A DNA stretch of 64,000 nt from CAVXFB01 sp963760935 (GCA_963760935.1 CAVXFB010000003.1:744001-808000), one strand, 5' to 3'. Counted from the stretch's first letter, positions 45,823-56,640 are shown. Numbers and translations: made by a program. Notes: a model not told the origin generated them from the letters alone.

Positions 45823-46719
45823 TTAATCGCCGAGTTTCTGCCATGCGCGCATGGAACGCTGTAAATTCTCCCGGGAGTTGCCGGGGATGGCATAGCACTG
45901 CAGTCCGACAGGGCCTGTATAGCCGCATTGGTCGAGCGCCCGGAGCAGATGGCGAACATTGAACGTTCCGCGGTCAAGCGTCTGAATCAGGCGATCCCAA
46001 TCCATCTCATTCGTTTGCCCGCTATCGGCGCCATTGATGCTGACGAGAAACAGATAAGGCGCGGCCTCCTTCAGTCGCTGTTCCAGGTTCTTCTCGTCGT
46101 CAAGCTTCAGAAAGTGACTCAAGTTAAACGTGACGCCGACGTTCTTGCGATCAACCTTCTTCGCCAGCCGCAGGGCATCTTCGACCCGGGCGACGTAAAA
46201 CCCAATGTGTGGATAGAGCGCAATGCGCAGATTTGACTTTGCGGCCATGTCGGAAACTTCGCGGACGATTGCCACAGCTCGATCGTCCAACGTGGTCGAC
46301 GACGGTGTTCCGCCGGTAATAAATAGCCAAATGACCGTGGGACGCCCCTTGAGCTGCGAGATGGCTTGTTTCAGTCCCTGATCATACGCCGGCTTGCCGG
46401 GATCGACGCACGCACCGACATAGATACTAAACATTGTGAGTCCGCGCGCGTCGAGCGCCGCGAGCATCTTGGGAATGCGCTTCGTGCCTGTATAGCCGAT
46501 GCCGGCGTAGCCTAGCTCCTTGAGCATCGCGGCTTGAGTTTCCAAGGGCACGTGTTCGTCGCGGCCGGTGCCATTATCAAAGGCGAAAAAGAGATGTTTC
46601 GGCTGTGTCGCCGACGCGCCATCGGCGCGACCAAGCACAAACGTTGCGACGAATAGTGCAACGCATACCAGGCGACTGCATAGCGAGGTACGCCAGCGTG
46701 TGCACGTCAAACGGCTCAT
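45823..46719 (-). CDS. secreted sugar isomerase/epimerase-like TIM-barrel protein
   Basis: 298 residues. Signal peptide (VCVALFVATFVLG...ASA) then an AP-endonuclease-2-type TIM barrel: LKELGYAGIGYTG, IALYPHIGFY, VGVTFNLSHFLK and YTGPVGLQCYAIPG. The metal-binding residues (Glu/His/Asp/Glu) are only partly recognisable: the His of SHF and PHIGF are present. Exported members are abundant in planctomycetes and their substrates are unknown. Convergent with the pectin genes. Confidence 0.85.
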   Translation of the reverse strand: MSRLTCTRWRTSLCSRLVCVALFVATFVLGRADGASATQPKHLFFAFDNGTGRDEHVPLETQAAMLKELGYAGIGYTGTKRIPKMLAALDARGLTMFSIYVGACVDPGKPAYDQGLKQAISQLKGRPTVIWLFITGGTPSSTTLDDRAVAIVREVSDMAAKSNLRIALYPHIGFYVARVEDALRLAKKVDRKNVGVTFNLSHFLKLDDEKNLEQRLKEAAPYLFLVSINGADSGQTNEMDWDRLIQTLDRGTFNVRHLLRALDQCGYTGPVGLQCYAIPGNSRENLQRSMRAWQKLGD

Positions 46720-46964
46720 TGTGACCTCCTAATGAAAACAGCGCGAACCAAAATTGCCATCAGGGAGAAAGACGTTTAGCAAATCAGCCGGGCCTACACT
46801 TTGCAACGCGCCCATCGTACCATCACGTGGCACTGACGGTCAATCGCGCGGGCGACTGCCCGTCATCCGCCCCGTCTCGCTCCTCCATCGATGAACTTTC
46901 GCCTTCGTCTTGCGTAGAATAAGTGCGCACATTGTTTGGCGCAAACTTGGGTTTGGTGTGAAAA

Positions 46965-47978
46965 ATGACCGCCCATCGATTCCTCCATATCGACGATGAC
47001 CATCCCGCGGATCAGCCTGCGAAGCCCGCACCGGCTCGTCCGGCAGCAGCATCCGACGCCGACCTGCTAGACGCCTACTCGCGAGCGGTGATTGGCGTCG
47101 TTAGCCGAATCGGCCCGGCTGTTGTCTCAATCGTGGGCCCGCGGGGTGATGAACGCGGGGGCGTTGGGTCGGGCTTCCTGCTAACGCCCGACGGCTATGC
47201 GCTGACCAATAGCCACGTTGCGCATGGCCGCGGCAAGCTGGGTGCGATCACTCCCGAGGGCGATACGTTGGAGGCCGAGTTGGTCGGTGACGATCCGCCT
47301 ACCGATTTGGCCCTGCTTCGTATCGCCGCCCGGGATCTGCCCTTCGCCGAACTTGGCAACTCGGAGAGCCTCCAGGTAGGCCAACTCGTGATTGCCATGG
47401 GCAATCCGTTGGGTTTCCAATCCACCGTGTCGACCGGCGTTATCAGTGCCTTGGGCCGCGCTATGCGCGGGGAGGCCGGACGGCGGATCGAGAACATCAT
47501 TCAGCACACGGCCCCGCTGAATCCGGGCAATTCCGGCGGACCGCTCTTGGATTCGCGCGGCACTGTGGTCGGCATCAATACGGCCATTATCGCCTTGGCC
47601 CAAGGTTTGGGGTTCGCCATCCCGGCCAAGACGGCGCAATGGGTCGTCAGCGAGTTAGTCGCGTATGGCCGCGTCCGACGGCTCTCGTTGGGCATTAGCG
47701 CCACGGTCGCTCCGCTGCCCCGGCGCATCGCTCGCCAGCACGATCTACTGAGTGATCAGGCCGTGGCAATCATCGAGGTTGCGCCCGGCGGGGCCGCACA
47801 CAACGCCGGTCTGCGGAGCGGCGACTTAATCGTTATGGTCAACGGTCGCATCATCGCCGGCGTGGATGACTTGCACCAACTGCTCGCCGGCTACCCGTCG
47901 TCGCGGCAACTGCTGGTTACCGTTCTCCGCGGCAATCGGCTCTTGGAATTGCCAATCGAGCTGCGTCTGGCCGACTGA
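46965..47978 (+). CDS. HtrA/DegP-type serine protease with one PDZ domain
   Basis: 337 residues. Trypsin-like triad: His84 (TNSHVAHG), Asp114 (PPTDLALLRI), Ser190 (LNPGNSGGPLLD). PDZ domain from about 240 to 330 (VAIIEVAPGGAAHNAGLRSGDLIVMVNG). Unlike typical HtrA, no signal peptide or membrane anchor precedes the protease domain: residues 1-40 are acidic and Pro/Ala-rich. It may be cytoplasmic, or the true start may be elsewhere; no upstream extension is open. Protein quality control is the family role. Confidence 0.9.
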   Translation: MTAHRFLHIDDDHPADQPAKPAPARPAAASDADLLDAYSRAVIGVVSRIGPAVVSIVGPRGDERGGVGSGFLLTPDGYALTNSHVAHGRGKLGAITPEGDTLEAELVGDDPPTDLALLRIAARDLPFAELGNSESLQVGQLVIAMGNPLGFQSTVSTGVISALGRAMRGEAGRRIENIIQHTAPLNPGNSGGPLLDSRGTVVGINTAIIALAQGLGFAIPAKTAQWVVSELVAYGRVRRLSLGISATVAPLPRRIARQHDLLSDQAVAIIEVAPGGAAHNAGLRSGDLIVMVNGRIIAGVDDLHQLLAGYPSSRQLLVTVLRGNRLLELPIELRLAD

Positions 47979-48126
47979 TCGCCCCCCCAAGCAAGACGGT
48001 CGAAGCTGTTCCAGCGTATCCATGTGATAAATCCAACCAGTTGCGAGATTTTTTGCGATCCACTATGTTGAAGGCTCTATAGTAGCGATTTCCGGCCGGG
48101 TAGCGGGCGGAACCCTGGTAGGACCT

Positions 48127-51100
48127 ATGGACCGACCTCGCAATCACCTGCTGCTGCTCAGTGTAGGATTGCTTATTGCCGCTGCTGTCGTCAACGGCGG
48201 CCTCTCCTATTGGACCACGTGGCAATCCCACGTCGCTGCGGCATGGGTCGCGATCCTCTCGACCCTTTTCGACCTGCTGGTTATCGCCTTTTTCGTCCGC
48301 GTGATGTGGCGCAATCTCCGCGACCGCGCCGGGATGCCGCGGTGCTTTTCGATCAACGGGAATGGTTTCGCACAACGCTCGGCAGCATCGGCGACGCCGT
48401 CATCGCGACAGACGTCCGAGGCCGGGTGAAGCTGCTCAATCGCGTTGCCCATTCCTTGACCGGCTGGTCACAAGAGGAAGCGCTAGACAGGCCGCTGGCA
48501 GACGTGCTCAATATCATCAATGAGGAAAGTCGCCAGCGTTGCGAGGATCCCGTCGCGAAGGTCCTACAATCCGGCCATGTGGTCGGCTTGGCCAATCATA
48601 CCGTGTTGATTAGCAAGTCGGGGGCCGAACGAATCATCGCTGACAGCGCCGCGCCGATTCACGATGCCGGCGGCCGGGTGACGGGCGTCGTGTTGGTCTT
48701 TCGGGACGTAACTGATACCCATCGCATGGAGCGCGCGATCGCCGAAATGGCCTCCTTCCCTAAGCTCAATCCGTACCCAGTCGTCGAAGCCGATGCGACT
48801 GGTCAGGTGCTCTACGTCAACCCGGCCGCGGAACGCCTGTTCCCAAACATCAAGCAGTTGGGCCCTGACCATCCCTGGCTGTTCGATTGGGACTCGGTCG
48901 TGCGATCGTTCCACGACCAAGATATTCCGTCACAGCTTCGCGAGGTAACGATTGGCGAGAACTGCTACCAGCAGGCAATGTATTATGTCGCAGAGACCGG
49001 GCGGGTGCGCACGTATGGCCTCGATATCAGCTCAAACAAGAAGGCTCAGAAAAAAGTCCTCTCGCAAAACGTCGTCTTTGAGGGAATGGCCCGCATCTTC
49101 GAGGCAGCCCTAGCCTCGCCGACGACCGAAGTCCTGGGACGCACGTGCCTTGCCGTGGCCGAGGAAGTGTCTGGCAGCAAGTTCGGATTCCTGGGCGAGA
49201 TCAACGCCGAGGGGCGGCTCGACGACATCGTTATTAGTGATCCCGGCTGGGAACACTGCAAGATCGATCCTGCGGCCGAGCGCAAGCCGCCAAGTAGTTT
49301 TGCCATCCACGGCATCTACGGAAAAGCCATCCAGGACGGAAGGGGCTTCTTCACCAACGAACCTGCCTCGCATCCCGATCGTGTTGGGCTTCCTGAGGGC
49401 CACCCGCCGCTGACCGCGTTTCTCGGCGTTCCACTGGTCCGCGACGGCAAAACGGTCGGCATGCTGGCGCTCGGCAATCGCGAGGGCGGCTACAACAACG
49501 AACAATTGGAAGCGATGGAGAGTCTCGCGCCGGCCATTGTTGAAGCCTTTTCACGCAAGCGGGCTGAGGAAGCCCTGAAACAAGCGAACGACGAGCTGGA
49601 GTCCCGCGTTGCGCAGCGCACCGCGGAACTGACGACGACTAACCAGGCGCTGGCTTTCGAGCGGCGCAGATTCAACGAAGTCTTGGACATGCTGCCGGCA
49701 TACGTCGTGCTGCTGTCGCCCGATTATCATGTGCCTTTCGCCAACCGCTTCTTCCGCGAGCATTTTGGCGAGTCCAACGGAAGACGCTGCTTCGAGTATC
49801 TCTTTGGGCGCAGCGAGCCGTGCGAGACTTGCGAGACGTTTACCGCTCTGAAAACAATGGCGCCCCATCGCTGGGAGTGGACCGGCCCGGACGGCCGTGA
49901 CTACGATATCCACGATTTTCCCTTTACCGATGCCGACGGCTCCACGTTGATCCTCGAAATGGGCCTCGACATTACGGAGCAAAAGCGGGCCGAGGAGGAA
50001 GTGGAGAAGTATCGCCATCATCTGGAGGAATTGGTCCAACAGCGAACCGGTGAGTTGGAAGCCGCCAACGCTCGGCTTCAGGACGAAATTGTCGAACGCA
50101 CCCGGGCCGAGGCGGAACGCGAGACGGCCGTCCAATTTCTGCGACTCGTCAACGACAGCAAGGGGAGCGTCGACCTGATCGAGACGGCAAGCCGCTTCTT
50201 CCAAGAGCAGTCGGGCTGCGAGGCCATAGGCGTCCGGCTCAAAGATGGTGACGACTATCCCTATTTCGAGGTCCGTGGGTTCCCCGCGGAGTTTGTGCAA
50301 GCCGAGAACAGCCTCTGCGCCCGGGACGCGGACGGCCAGATCGCGCGCGACAGCGGGGGCAATTCGCTTCTTGAGTGCATGTGCGGCAATGTGATCTGCG
50401 GACGGTTCGATCCCTCGAAGCCGTACTTCACCCCTTGCGGCACCTTCTGGACGAACGGCACCACCGAACTGTTGGCCAGCACCAGCGATGAAGACCGATT
50501 GGCACGGACGCGCAACCGCTGCAACGGAGAGGGATACGAATCGGTGGCGCTGATCGCTCTCCACGTGGGCGACAAGCGATTGGGTCTCCTGCAACTCAAC
50601 GACCGGCGCAAGGATCAGTTTTCGCCGCAAAATATCGCCGTGTGGGAGCGGTTGGCCGATTACCTGGCCGTCGCCTTGACCAAGACCCGCGCCGAAGAAG
50701 CCCTTCGCCGCGCCAAGGAAGAATGGGAACACACCTTCAACTGCGTTCCCGACTTTATTGCCATTCTCGACCACCAACACCGGGTTGTACGTGCTAATCA
50801 GGCAATGGCCCAGCGGCTGGGCGTGTCGCCCGAACAGTGCGTGGGCGTCCCCTGTTATCAGGCCGTTCACGGGACCGACCACCCGCCGGAGTTTTGCCCC
50901 CACGCGCAAACGATCGCCGACGGCCAACAGCACACGGCCGAAGTGCACGAGGACCGGTTGGGCGGCGACTTCCTGGTGAGCACCACGCCATTGCTTGATC
51001 TGGCGGGACAATTGACTGGAACGGTGCACGTTGCCCGTGACATCACGGCGCAAAAGGCAAGCGAGCAGCAACTCCGTCAGCTAAACCGCACCTTGATGGC

Positions 51101-53123
51101 CCACAGTCACAGCGATCAGGCACTTTTGCGGGCGACGAATGAGGCCGACTATTTGGAGGAAGTGTGCAAGATCATCATCGAGGATTGCGGACATGCGATG
51201 GTCTGGGTCGGTATGGCTGAGGACGATCCGTCCAAACGCGTCCGGCCAGTCGCTTGCGCAGGTTTCGAGCAGGGGTATCTCGACACGCTCAACATTACGT
51301 GGGCCGACACTGACCGCGGCCGAGGGCCCACCGGCACGGCCATCCGCACCGGGCAGGCTTGTGTTTGTCGCGACATGCTTACCGATCCTGCCTTCGCTCC
51401 CTGGCGAGCCGAGGCCGTAAAACGCGGCTATGCGTCGTCCGTCGCGCTGCCGCTCTTGGCAAATGGAACGGCCTTCGGCGCGTTGACCATCTACTGCAAA
51501 GAGGCAAATTCGGTCAGCGATGAACAATTGAAGCTACTACACCGACTGGTTGCCGACTTCGCTTATGGGATCACATCGCTGCGTTTGCGCGCGGCGCACG
51601 CTCGCGCCGAAGAGGCGCTACGCGAGAGCCGCGAAGATTTGAACCGCGCCCAGGCCGTGGCCCAAGTCGGAAGTTGGCGACTGGACGTGCGGCACAATGA
51701 ACTGCGTTGGTCGGACGAGAACCACCGACTTTTCTCCATCCCCAAGGGCACTCCCTTGTCCTATGAAACGTTCCTCAACGCCGTGCACGAGGATGATCGC
51801 GAATACGTGAACCAGCGGTGGATGGCCGCCCTGCACGGCGAGCCTTACGACATCGAGCACCGTATCGTCATCGATGGCAACGTGCGGTGGGTCCGCGAGA
51901 AGGCCGAGTTGGAAGTTGATCGGGACGGAGTGCTGCAAGGCGGATTTGGAACTACCGAAGACATTACCGACCGCAAGCATGCCGAGCAAGCGATCACCGA
52001 TCGGGAAGAGGAATTGGCGGCCATTTATGAGAACGCCCCACTGATCATGATGCTTGTCGACGCCGAGCGCCGCGTGCGCAAGACGAATCGACTTGCTGAA
52101 CAATTTGCGGGCGATGGATCGCTCGATTTGCTGGGCCAACGCGGCGGCGAAGCTTTGCACTGCGTCAACGCCCTCGATGCGCCCAACGGCTGCGGCTCCG
52201 GTCCACACTGCAACGATTGCACAGTGCGCAGGTCGATCCAGGAAACCCTGGAAACAGGTCGCAGCCACACTCAGGTCGAAGCCAGTCTGCCGTTGGTCAT
52301 TGCGGGAAAGACGCAAACAGTCACGTTCCTGCTGTCCACCACAAGAGTCAGCGTCCGAAACGAACCGCTCGTGTTGGTAACCATTCAGGACATCACCGAG
52401 CGCAAACAGGCCGAAGAAGCCCTGCAGTGGACCGCCGAAGAGCTGGCCCGGTCGAACGAAGACCTGGGCCAATTTGCGTACGTCGCCTCGCACGACTTGC
52501 AGGAACCGTTGCGCATGGTAACCGGCTTCATGCAGTTGCTGCAAAAGAAGTATGCAAACCGGTTGGACGCCGACGCCGACCAGTTTATCGAGTATGCCGT
52601 CGACGGCGCAAAACGGATGCAGACCCTAATTAGCGATCTGCTGGCCTATTCGCGGGTCGGCACTCGCGGCCGCGAACTGGCGCCGACGAACGTCGAAGCG
52701 GCACTGCAGAGGGCATTGGATAATTTGCGAGCCAGCATCGACGAAGCCGGAGCAGAAATCACGCACGGCAACCTCCCCAACGTGCACGGCGACGGCACGC
52801 AATTGGCACAACTCTTCCAGAACCTCATCGGCAACGCACTCAAGTTTCGCGGAGCCGCACCGCCGATAATCCACGTCGACGCACGCCGCGAAAGCGACCG
52901 CTGGGTCTTCTCTGTTCACGATAACGGCATCGGCATTGCCCCCGAGTTCCGCGAGCGCGTCTTCCTCATTTTTCAGCGTCTGCACACGCGACAGCAATAC
53001 GCAGGCACGGGCATCGGACTGGCGATCTGCAAAAAAATTGTCGACCGCCACGGCGGGCAGATTTGGGTCGAGTCGCAACTCGGCGAAGGCGCCACGTTCT
53101 ATTTCACGCTCCCCGCGGCCTGA
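48127..53123 (+). pseudogene. large multi-PAS/GAF sensor histidine kinase, frame break near the N-terminus
   Basis: The sequence from ATG 48127 encodes two membrane helices (HLLLLSVGLLIAAAVVNGG and AAWVAILSTLFDLLVIAFF). That frame is lost near 48310-48335 and the main frame, open from 48210 to 53123, carries on with LFDQREWFRTTLGS. Joined length is about 1660. Domains in order: PAS, PAS, GAF, coiled coil, PAS, coiled coil, GAF, PAS, GAF, PAS, PAS, then a phytochrome-type HisKA (FAYVASHDLQEPLRMV) and HATPase (NLIGNALKF, DNGIGIAPEF, GTGIGLAICKKIV). Cys-rich loops occur in several sensor domains. No response regulator is adjacent. The break is one base and may be a sequence error. Confidence 0.88.
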
Positions 53124-53257
53124 TGCCGAGAAGAAGTCGCCGATGGCGTCCCAAGGCGCGCATTTGCAGGCGAAACGCCACAAAGGCGGCGGCTGTCAAC
53201 GGAGCAGGGTGCTCGCATTCGAGAAGCGTTGCCGGCCGACGATCAGAAGTCGTCGCG

Positions 53258-53905
53258 TCAGCCTGCGACTCCGCTCTTCCTGCGCTTCCGCCAAACGTGA
53301 AGCAGGAAGCCGACCGTGCCAACGCCAAGGAGTGCGAGCGTGCTTGGTTCCGGTTCAGGAAGACTGTCGAAGTATGTGGAAACCTCGCCGGGACCAAGTG
53401 AGGCGACCGTTCCACTGAAAGCTACGTCCATCCCCTTGGTCACGTACATCGTCGCCAGCAGCGTCTGGTCAACGCCGTCGCCAAGGTCCGGGTCGACGGG
53501 TTGGAGCCACGTGGCCGGCTCGGTTGTGAACTAGGTCCCGGAGAACGACGTATATGCACTGCCCGAACCCACGCGGGCCAAGTCGCTCGTATTCGTGTTC
53601 AGGTTTATGAAAGACAACGGCGCGGCTGGCGGCTGAAACGAGCCGTCCAACTGCGTCAATCTCTTCCAGGCCAAACTGCTGGTGCTGAGATTAATCGTCG
53701 CGCCAGTTCCCAATGCTGTCCACGTGCCGCTGACGATGTTGAGTCGCGCTCCCGCCAGGGTGCCAGTCAAACCGGTGATGTGGAACTCGATCTTATCTAA
53801 GCTGGCGTCATAAGACGTGCGCGTAAAGCCGACAATCATTGCCGCGTTGGTCGCTGTGGCACCGAGCGCGATGATACACACACACAGAATTGCAGTGCGT
53901 CTCAT
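53258..53905 (-). pseudogene. PEP-CTERM protein, tandem copy A, with an in-frame stop
   Basis: Starts at ATG 53905 (AGGAGGAT upstream, MRRTAILCVC signal). It matches the other three copies in frame to 53534, where TAG at 53531-53533 replaces the Trp codon TGG of FSGTWFTTEP. The remainder is open in the same frame down to the PEP-CTERM tail PEPSTLALLGVGTVGFLL plus KRRKSGVAG at 53258. No frame change is involved, so this is a nonsense substitution: either true inactivation or a base error. Confidence 0.9.
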
Positions 53906-54011
53906 CTTCCGATCCTCCTCTGTTTCCGAAAAGAACGGTGGAATTACGAAAAGCACAAAGCGCCAGCTCCACAAGGCGCCTATCAATAACAACGACAATA
54001 CCCGGTGCGCG

Positions 54012-54656
54012 TCAGCCTGCGACTCCGCTCTTCCTGCGCTTCCGCCATGCAAAGAGTAGAAAGCCGACCGCACCTGTTCCAAGGAGTGTTAGCGTGCTCG
54101 GTTCGGGCCATACAGGGAAGATCGTGGCGAAGGCGTTGCCACTAATCGCGGGGCTCGCGTATCCAACGAACTGTACGATGCCGCCCTTGGTCACGAACAT
54201 CGTCGCCAGCAGCGTCTGATCGATCCCGTCGCCAAGGTCTGGGTCGACCGGCTGGAGCCACGAGGCTGGCTCGGTCGTGAACCAAGTCCCGGAGAACGAC
54301 CTGTATGCACTGCCCGAACCCACGCGAGTCAGGTCGCCCGCATTCGCGTTCAGGTTAATGAAGGACAACGGCGCGGCCGGCTGATTGAATGAGCCGTCCA
54401 ACTGCGTCGCACCCTTCCAACCCAGACTGCTGGTGCTGAGATTAATCGTCGCACCGGTGCCGAAGGCCGTCCACGTGCCACTTAGGCCGTTGATCTTTTC
54501 GCCGGCTTGTGCGCCGGTCAGACCGGTGATGTGGAACTCAATCTTGTCTAAGCTGGCGTCGTAAGAGGTACGCGTGAAGTCAACGTACATTGCCGCCTTC
54601 GTCACCGTCGCGCTTAGTGCGATGATGCACACACACAGAATTGCAGTGCGTCTCAT
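54012..54656 (-). CDS. PEP-CTERM protein, tandem copy B
   Basis: 214 residues from ATG 54656. Signal MRRTAILCVCIIALSATVTKA, a beta-rich core with FTRTSYDASLDKIEFHITGL and GSAYRSFSGTWFTTEPASW, and at the end WPEPSTLTLLGTGAVGFLL with KRRKSGVAG. The PEP-CTERM tail is the recognition signal for exosortase, which cuts it and releases the protein outside. The core family is not recognised. Function unknown; likely a small surface or matrix protein. Confidence 0.9.
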   Translation of the reverse strand: MRRTAILCVCIIALSATVTKAAMYVDFTRTSYDASLDKIEFHITGLTGAQAGEKINGLSGTWTAFGTGATINLSTSSLGWKGATQLDGSFNQPAAPLSFINLNANAGDLTRVGSGSAYRSFSGTWFTTEPASWLQPVDPDLGDGIDQTLLATMFVTKGGIVQFVGYASPAISGNAFATIFPVWPEPSTLTLLGTGAVGFLLFAWRKRRKSGVAG

Positions 54657-54762
54657 TTTTCGATCCTCCTCTGATTCCGAAAAGAGCGATGGAATTACGA
54701 AAAGCTCGAAGCGCTGCCTCCACAAGACGCCGATCAATAACAACGATAATACCCGGTGCGCG

Positions 54763-55407
54763 TTAGCCTGCGACTCCGCTCTTCCTGCGCTTCCGCCAAG
54801 CGTAGAACAGGAAGCCGATCACGCCTGTTCCAAGGAGCGTCAGCGTGCCAGGCTCGGGCCCATAGTAAATAGGGGCGACAGTCCCATTCGTCAGACTAAC
54901 CTGTGAATCCGGGGTCGAGATCGCGAAGTAGCCTTTGGTCACGTACATGGTTGCCAGCAGTGTCTGATCGAAACCGTCGTCAAGGTCCGGGTCGACGGGC
55001 TGGAGCCACACGGCCGGTTCGGTCGTGAACCAGGTCCCGGAAAACGACGTGTATGCACTCCCCGAGCCCACGCGAGTCAGATCGTTCGCATTCACGTTCA
55101 GGTTCACGAAAGACAACGGCGGGGCCGGCTGATTGAATGAGTTGTCCAACTGCGTTAGCCATTTCCAGCTTACACTGCTGGTGCTGAGATTAATCGTCGC
55201 ACCTGATCCTCCGATCGCGTACCACGTGCCGCAGAAGCCGTTGATTGCCAGCCCAGCTTGAGCTCCAGTAAGCGAACCGATGTGGATCTCAATCTTGTCC
55301 AGGCTGGCGTTGTATGATGTACGCGTCACGCTGCCGTATACCGCTGCCTTGGCGGCGGTGGCACTCAACGCCATGAAGCACACACACAGAATTGCAGTGC
55401 GTCTCAT
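54763..55407 (-). CDS. PEP-CTERM protein, tandem copy C
   Basis: 214 residues from ATG 55407. Same plan as copy B, with the anchor motif PGPEPGTLTLLGTGVIGFL (PEPG in place of PEPS). The domain before the anchor (YFAISTPDSQVSLTNGTVA) differs from the other copies, while the central region is nearly identical to copy D. Mixed similarity suggests recombination between units. Confidence 0.9.
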   Translation of the reverse strand: MRRTAILCVCFMALSATAAKAAVYGSVTRTSYNASLDKIEIHIGSLTGAQAGLAINGFCGTWYAIGGSGATINLSTSSVSWKWLTQLDNSFNQPAPPLSFVNLNVNANDLTRVGSGSAYTSFSGTWFTTEPAVWLQPVDPDLDDGFDQTLLATMYVTKGYFAISTPDSQVSLTNGTVAPIYYGPEPGTLTLLGTGVIGFLFYAWRKRRKSGVAG

Positions 55408-55512
55408 TTTTCGATCCTCCTCTGATTCTGAAAGAACGGTGGAATTACGAAAAGCTCGAAGCGCTGCCTCCACAAGACGCCTATCAATAACAACGATAAT
55501 ACCCGGTGCGCG

Positions 55513-56184
55513 TCAGCCTGCGACTCCGCTCTTCCTGCGCTTCCGCCAAGTGTGGAGCAGGAAGCCGACCGCGCCAACGCTAAGGAGTGCGAGCGTGCTT
55601 GGCTCCGGGTCGTCCGGCGGTGGTTCTTCCGGTGGCGGCGATAGAGGACTCGACGAGATATCGTAGACTGTGCCGCTAATCGCCTGGCTGACTTGCCCAA
55701 CGAAGTTCACGCCCCCCCCTTTGGTTACGTACATGGTCGCCAGCAGCGTCTGATCGATCCCGTCGCCAAGGTCTGGGTCGACCGGCTGGAGCCACGAGGC
55801 TGGCTCGGTCGTGAACCAAGTCCCGGAGAACGACGTGTATGCACTGCCCGAACCCACGCGAGTCAGGTCGCCCGCATTCACGTTCAGGTTCACGAAAGAC
55901 AACGGCGGGGCCGGCTGATTGAATGAGTTGTCCAACTGCGTTAGCCATTTCCAGCTTACACTGCTGGTGCTGAGATTGATCGTACCGCCGTACGCTGTCC
56001 ACGTGCCGCTGAGGCCATTGATCTTTTCGCCAGCTTGTGCACCGGTCAGACCGGTGATGTGGAACTCAATCTTGTCTAAGCTAGCGTCGTAGGATGTACG
56101 CGTGTAGCTGAAGTACATCCATGCCTTCGACTCCGTCGCGCTTAACGCGAGGAAGCACACACACAGAATTGCAGTGCGTCTCAT
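55513..56184 (-). CDS. PEP-CTERM protein, tandem copy D
   Basis: 223 residues from ATG 56184. Signal MRRTAILCVCFLALSATESKA, core with FSYTRTSYDASLDKIEFHIT, a Pro-rich insertion SPLSPPPEEPPPDDPEP before the anchor and STLALLSVGAVGFLL with KRRKSGVAG. The first unit of the array in the direction of transcription; upstream similarity to other units ends near 56235. Confidence 0.9.
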   Translation of the reverse strand: MRRTAILCVCFLALSATESKAWMYFSYTRTSYDASLDKIEFHITGLTGAQAGEKINGLSGTWTAYGGTINLSTSSVSWKWLTQLDNSFNQPAPPLSFVNLNVNAGDLTRVGSGSAYTSFSGTWFTTEPASWLQPVDPDLGDGIDQTLLATMYVTKGGGVNFVGQVSQAISGTVYDISSSPLSPPPEEPPPDDPEPSTLALLSVGAVGFLLHTWRKRRKSGVAG

Positions 56185-56640
56185 TTTTCGATCCTCCTCT
56201 GTTTCCGAAAAGAACGGTGGAACTACGAAAAGCACGAAACGCGATTTTCAGAGAGCACTGTCGGCGCCGGCAAGTCACTCAGGTGTCCGCCAGCCCGGCA
56301 ATCCCCCCCCCCGATAGAGATTAACTTACACCCACGTGAACCATTGTGACAAATGTGGAAAAATTTGTCAACTGGCGAAGTTGACTATGCACTACGATGA
56401 GCTCAGCCGGTCTAGCAATCGAACGCGCAAAAAATATCACGGAAAGCCGCCTTGAGAACGTCAAGTTTGTGGATGAATCTTTGAAAGACTGATAAGCTCG
56501 GACATTTTCTCTAGCCCAGGCGTAAAACGCCCGGGCTAGAGAAAAGCTCTCAGACCGCCGTCTTCCGGGAACCCCGTGAATTTCCCACCCACAATCAAGA
56601 TGCTCACGCAAAGTCGCTAAGGCGCAAAAGGGGCCTAATG
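56185..56640. other. intergenic region with palindrome and poly-C run
   Basis: 456 bases between the PEP-CTERM array and the IS remnant. Holds a run of ten C at 56303-56312, a strong hairpin at 56505-56545 and otherwise no gene. Confidence 0.5.
56505..56545. repeat. 19-base inverted repeat with AAA loop
   Basis: TTTTCTCTAGCCCAGGCGT (56505-56523) and ACGCCCGGGCTAGAGAAAA (56527-56545) are reverse complements with one mismatch, separated by AAA. No T run follows, so it is not a typical terminator. It looks like a REP-type palindrome. Confidence 0.85.

Larger units (their letters stand above)
53258..56184 (-). repeat. tandem array of four ~750-base units encoding PEP-CTERM paralogues
   Basis: Start codons are at 53905, 54656, 55407 and 56184, spaced 751, 751 and 777 bases. 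Units share the ribosome binding site region (AGGAGGAT), signal peptide, core and even the intergenic stretch (CTATCAATAACAACGAYAATACCCGG). Copies differ in the segment just before the PEP-CTERM anchor. Confidence 0.92.

Noticed and set aside
49551..51071. 506-residue minus-strand frame opposite the large kinase
   Set aside because: Overlaps GAF and PAS coding sequence with strong conservation on the + strand; antisense frame has no known fold.
53258..56184. PEP-CTERM array as a possible retro- or diversity-generating cassette
   Set aside because: No reverse transcriptase, template repeat or recombinase is nearby; tandem duplication with recombination is enough.
56505..56545. Hairpin as a rho-independent terminator
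   Set aside because: Neither side is followed by a T run; both flanks read A-rich at the 3' side, so a REP-like palindrome fits better.
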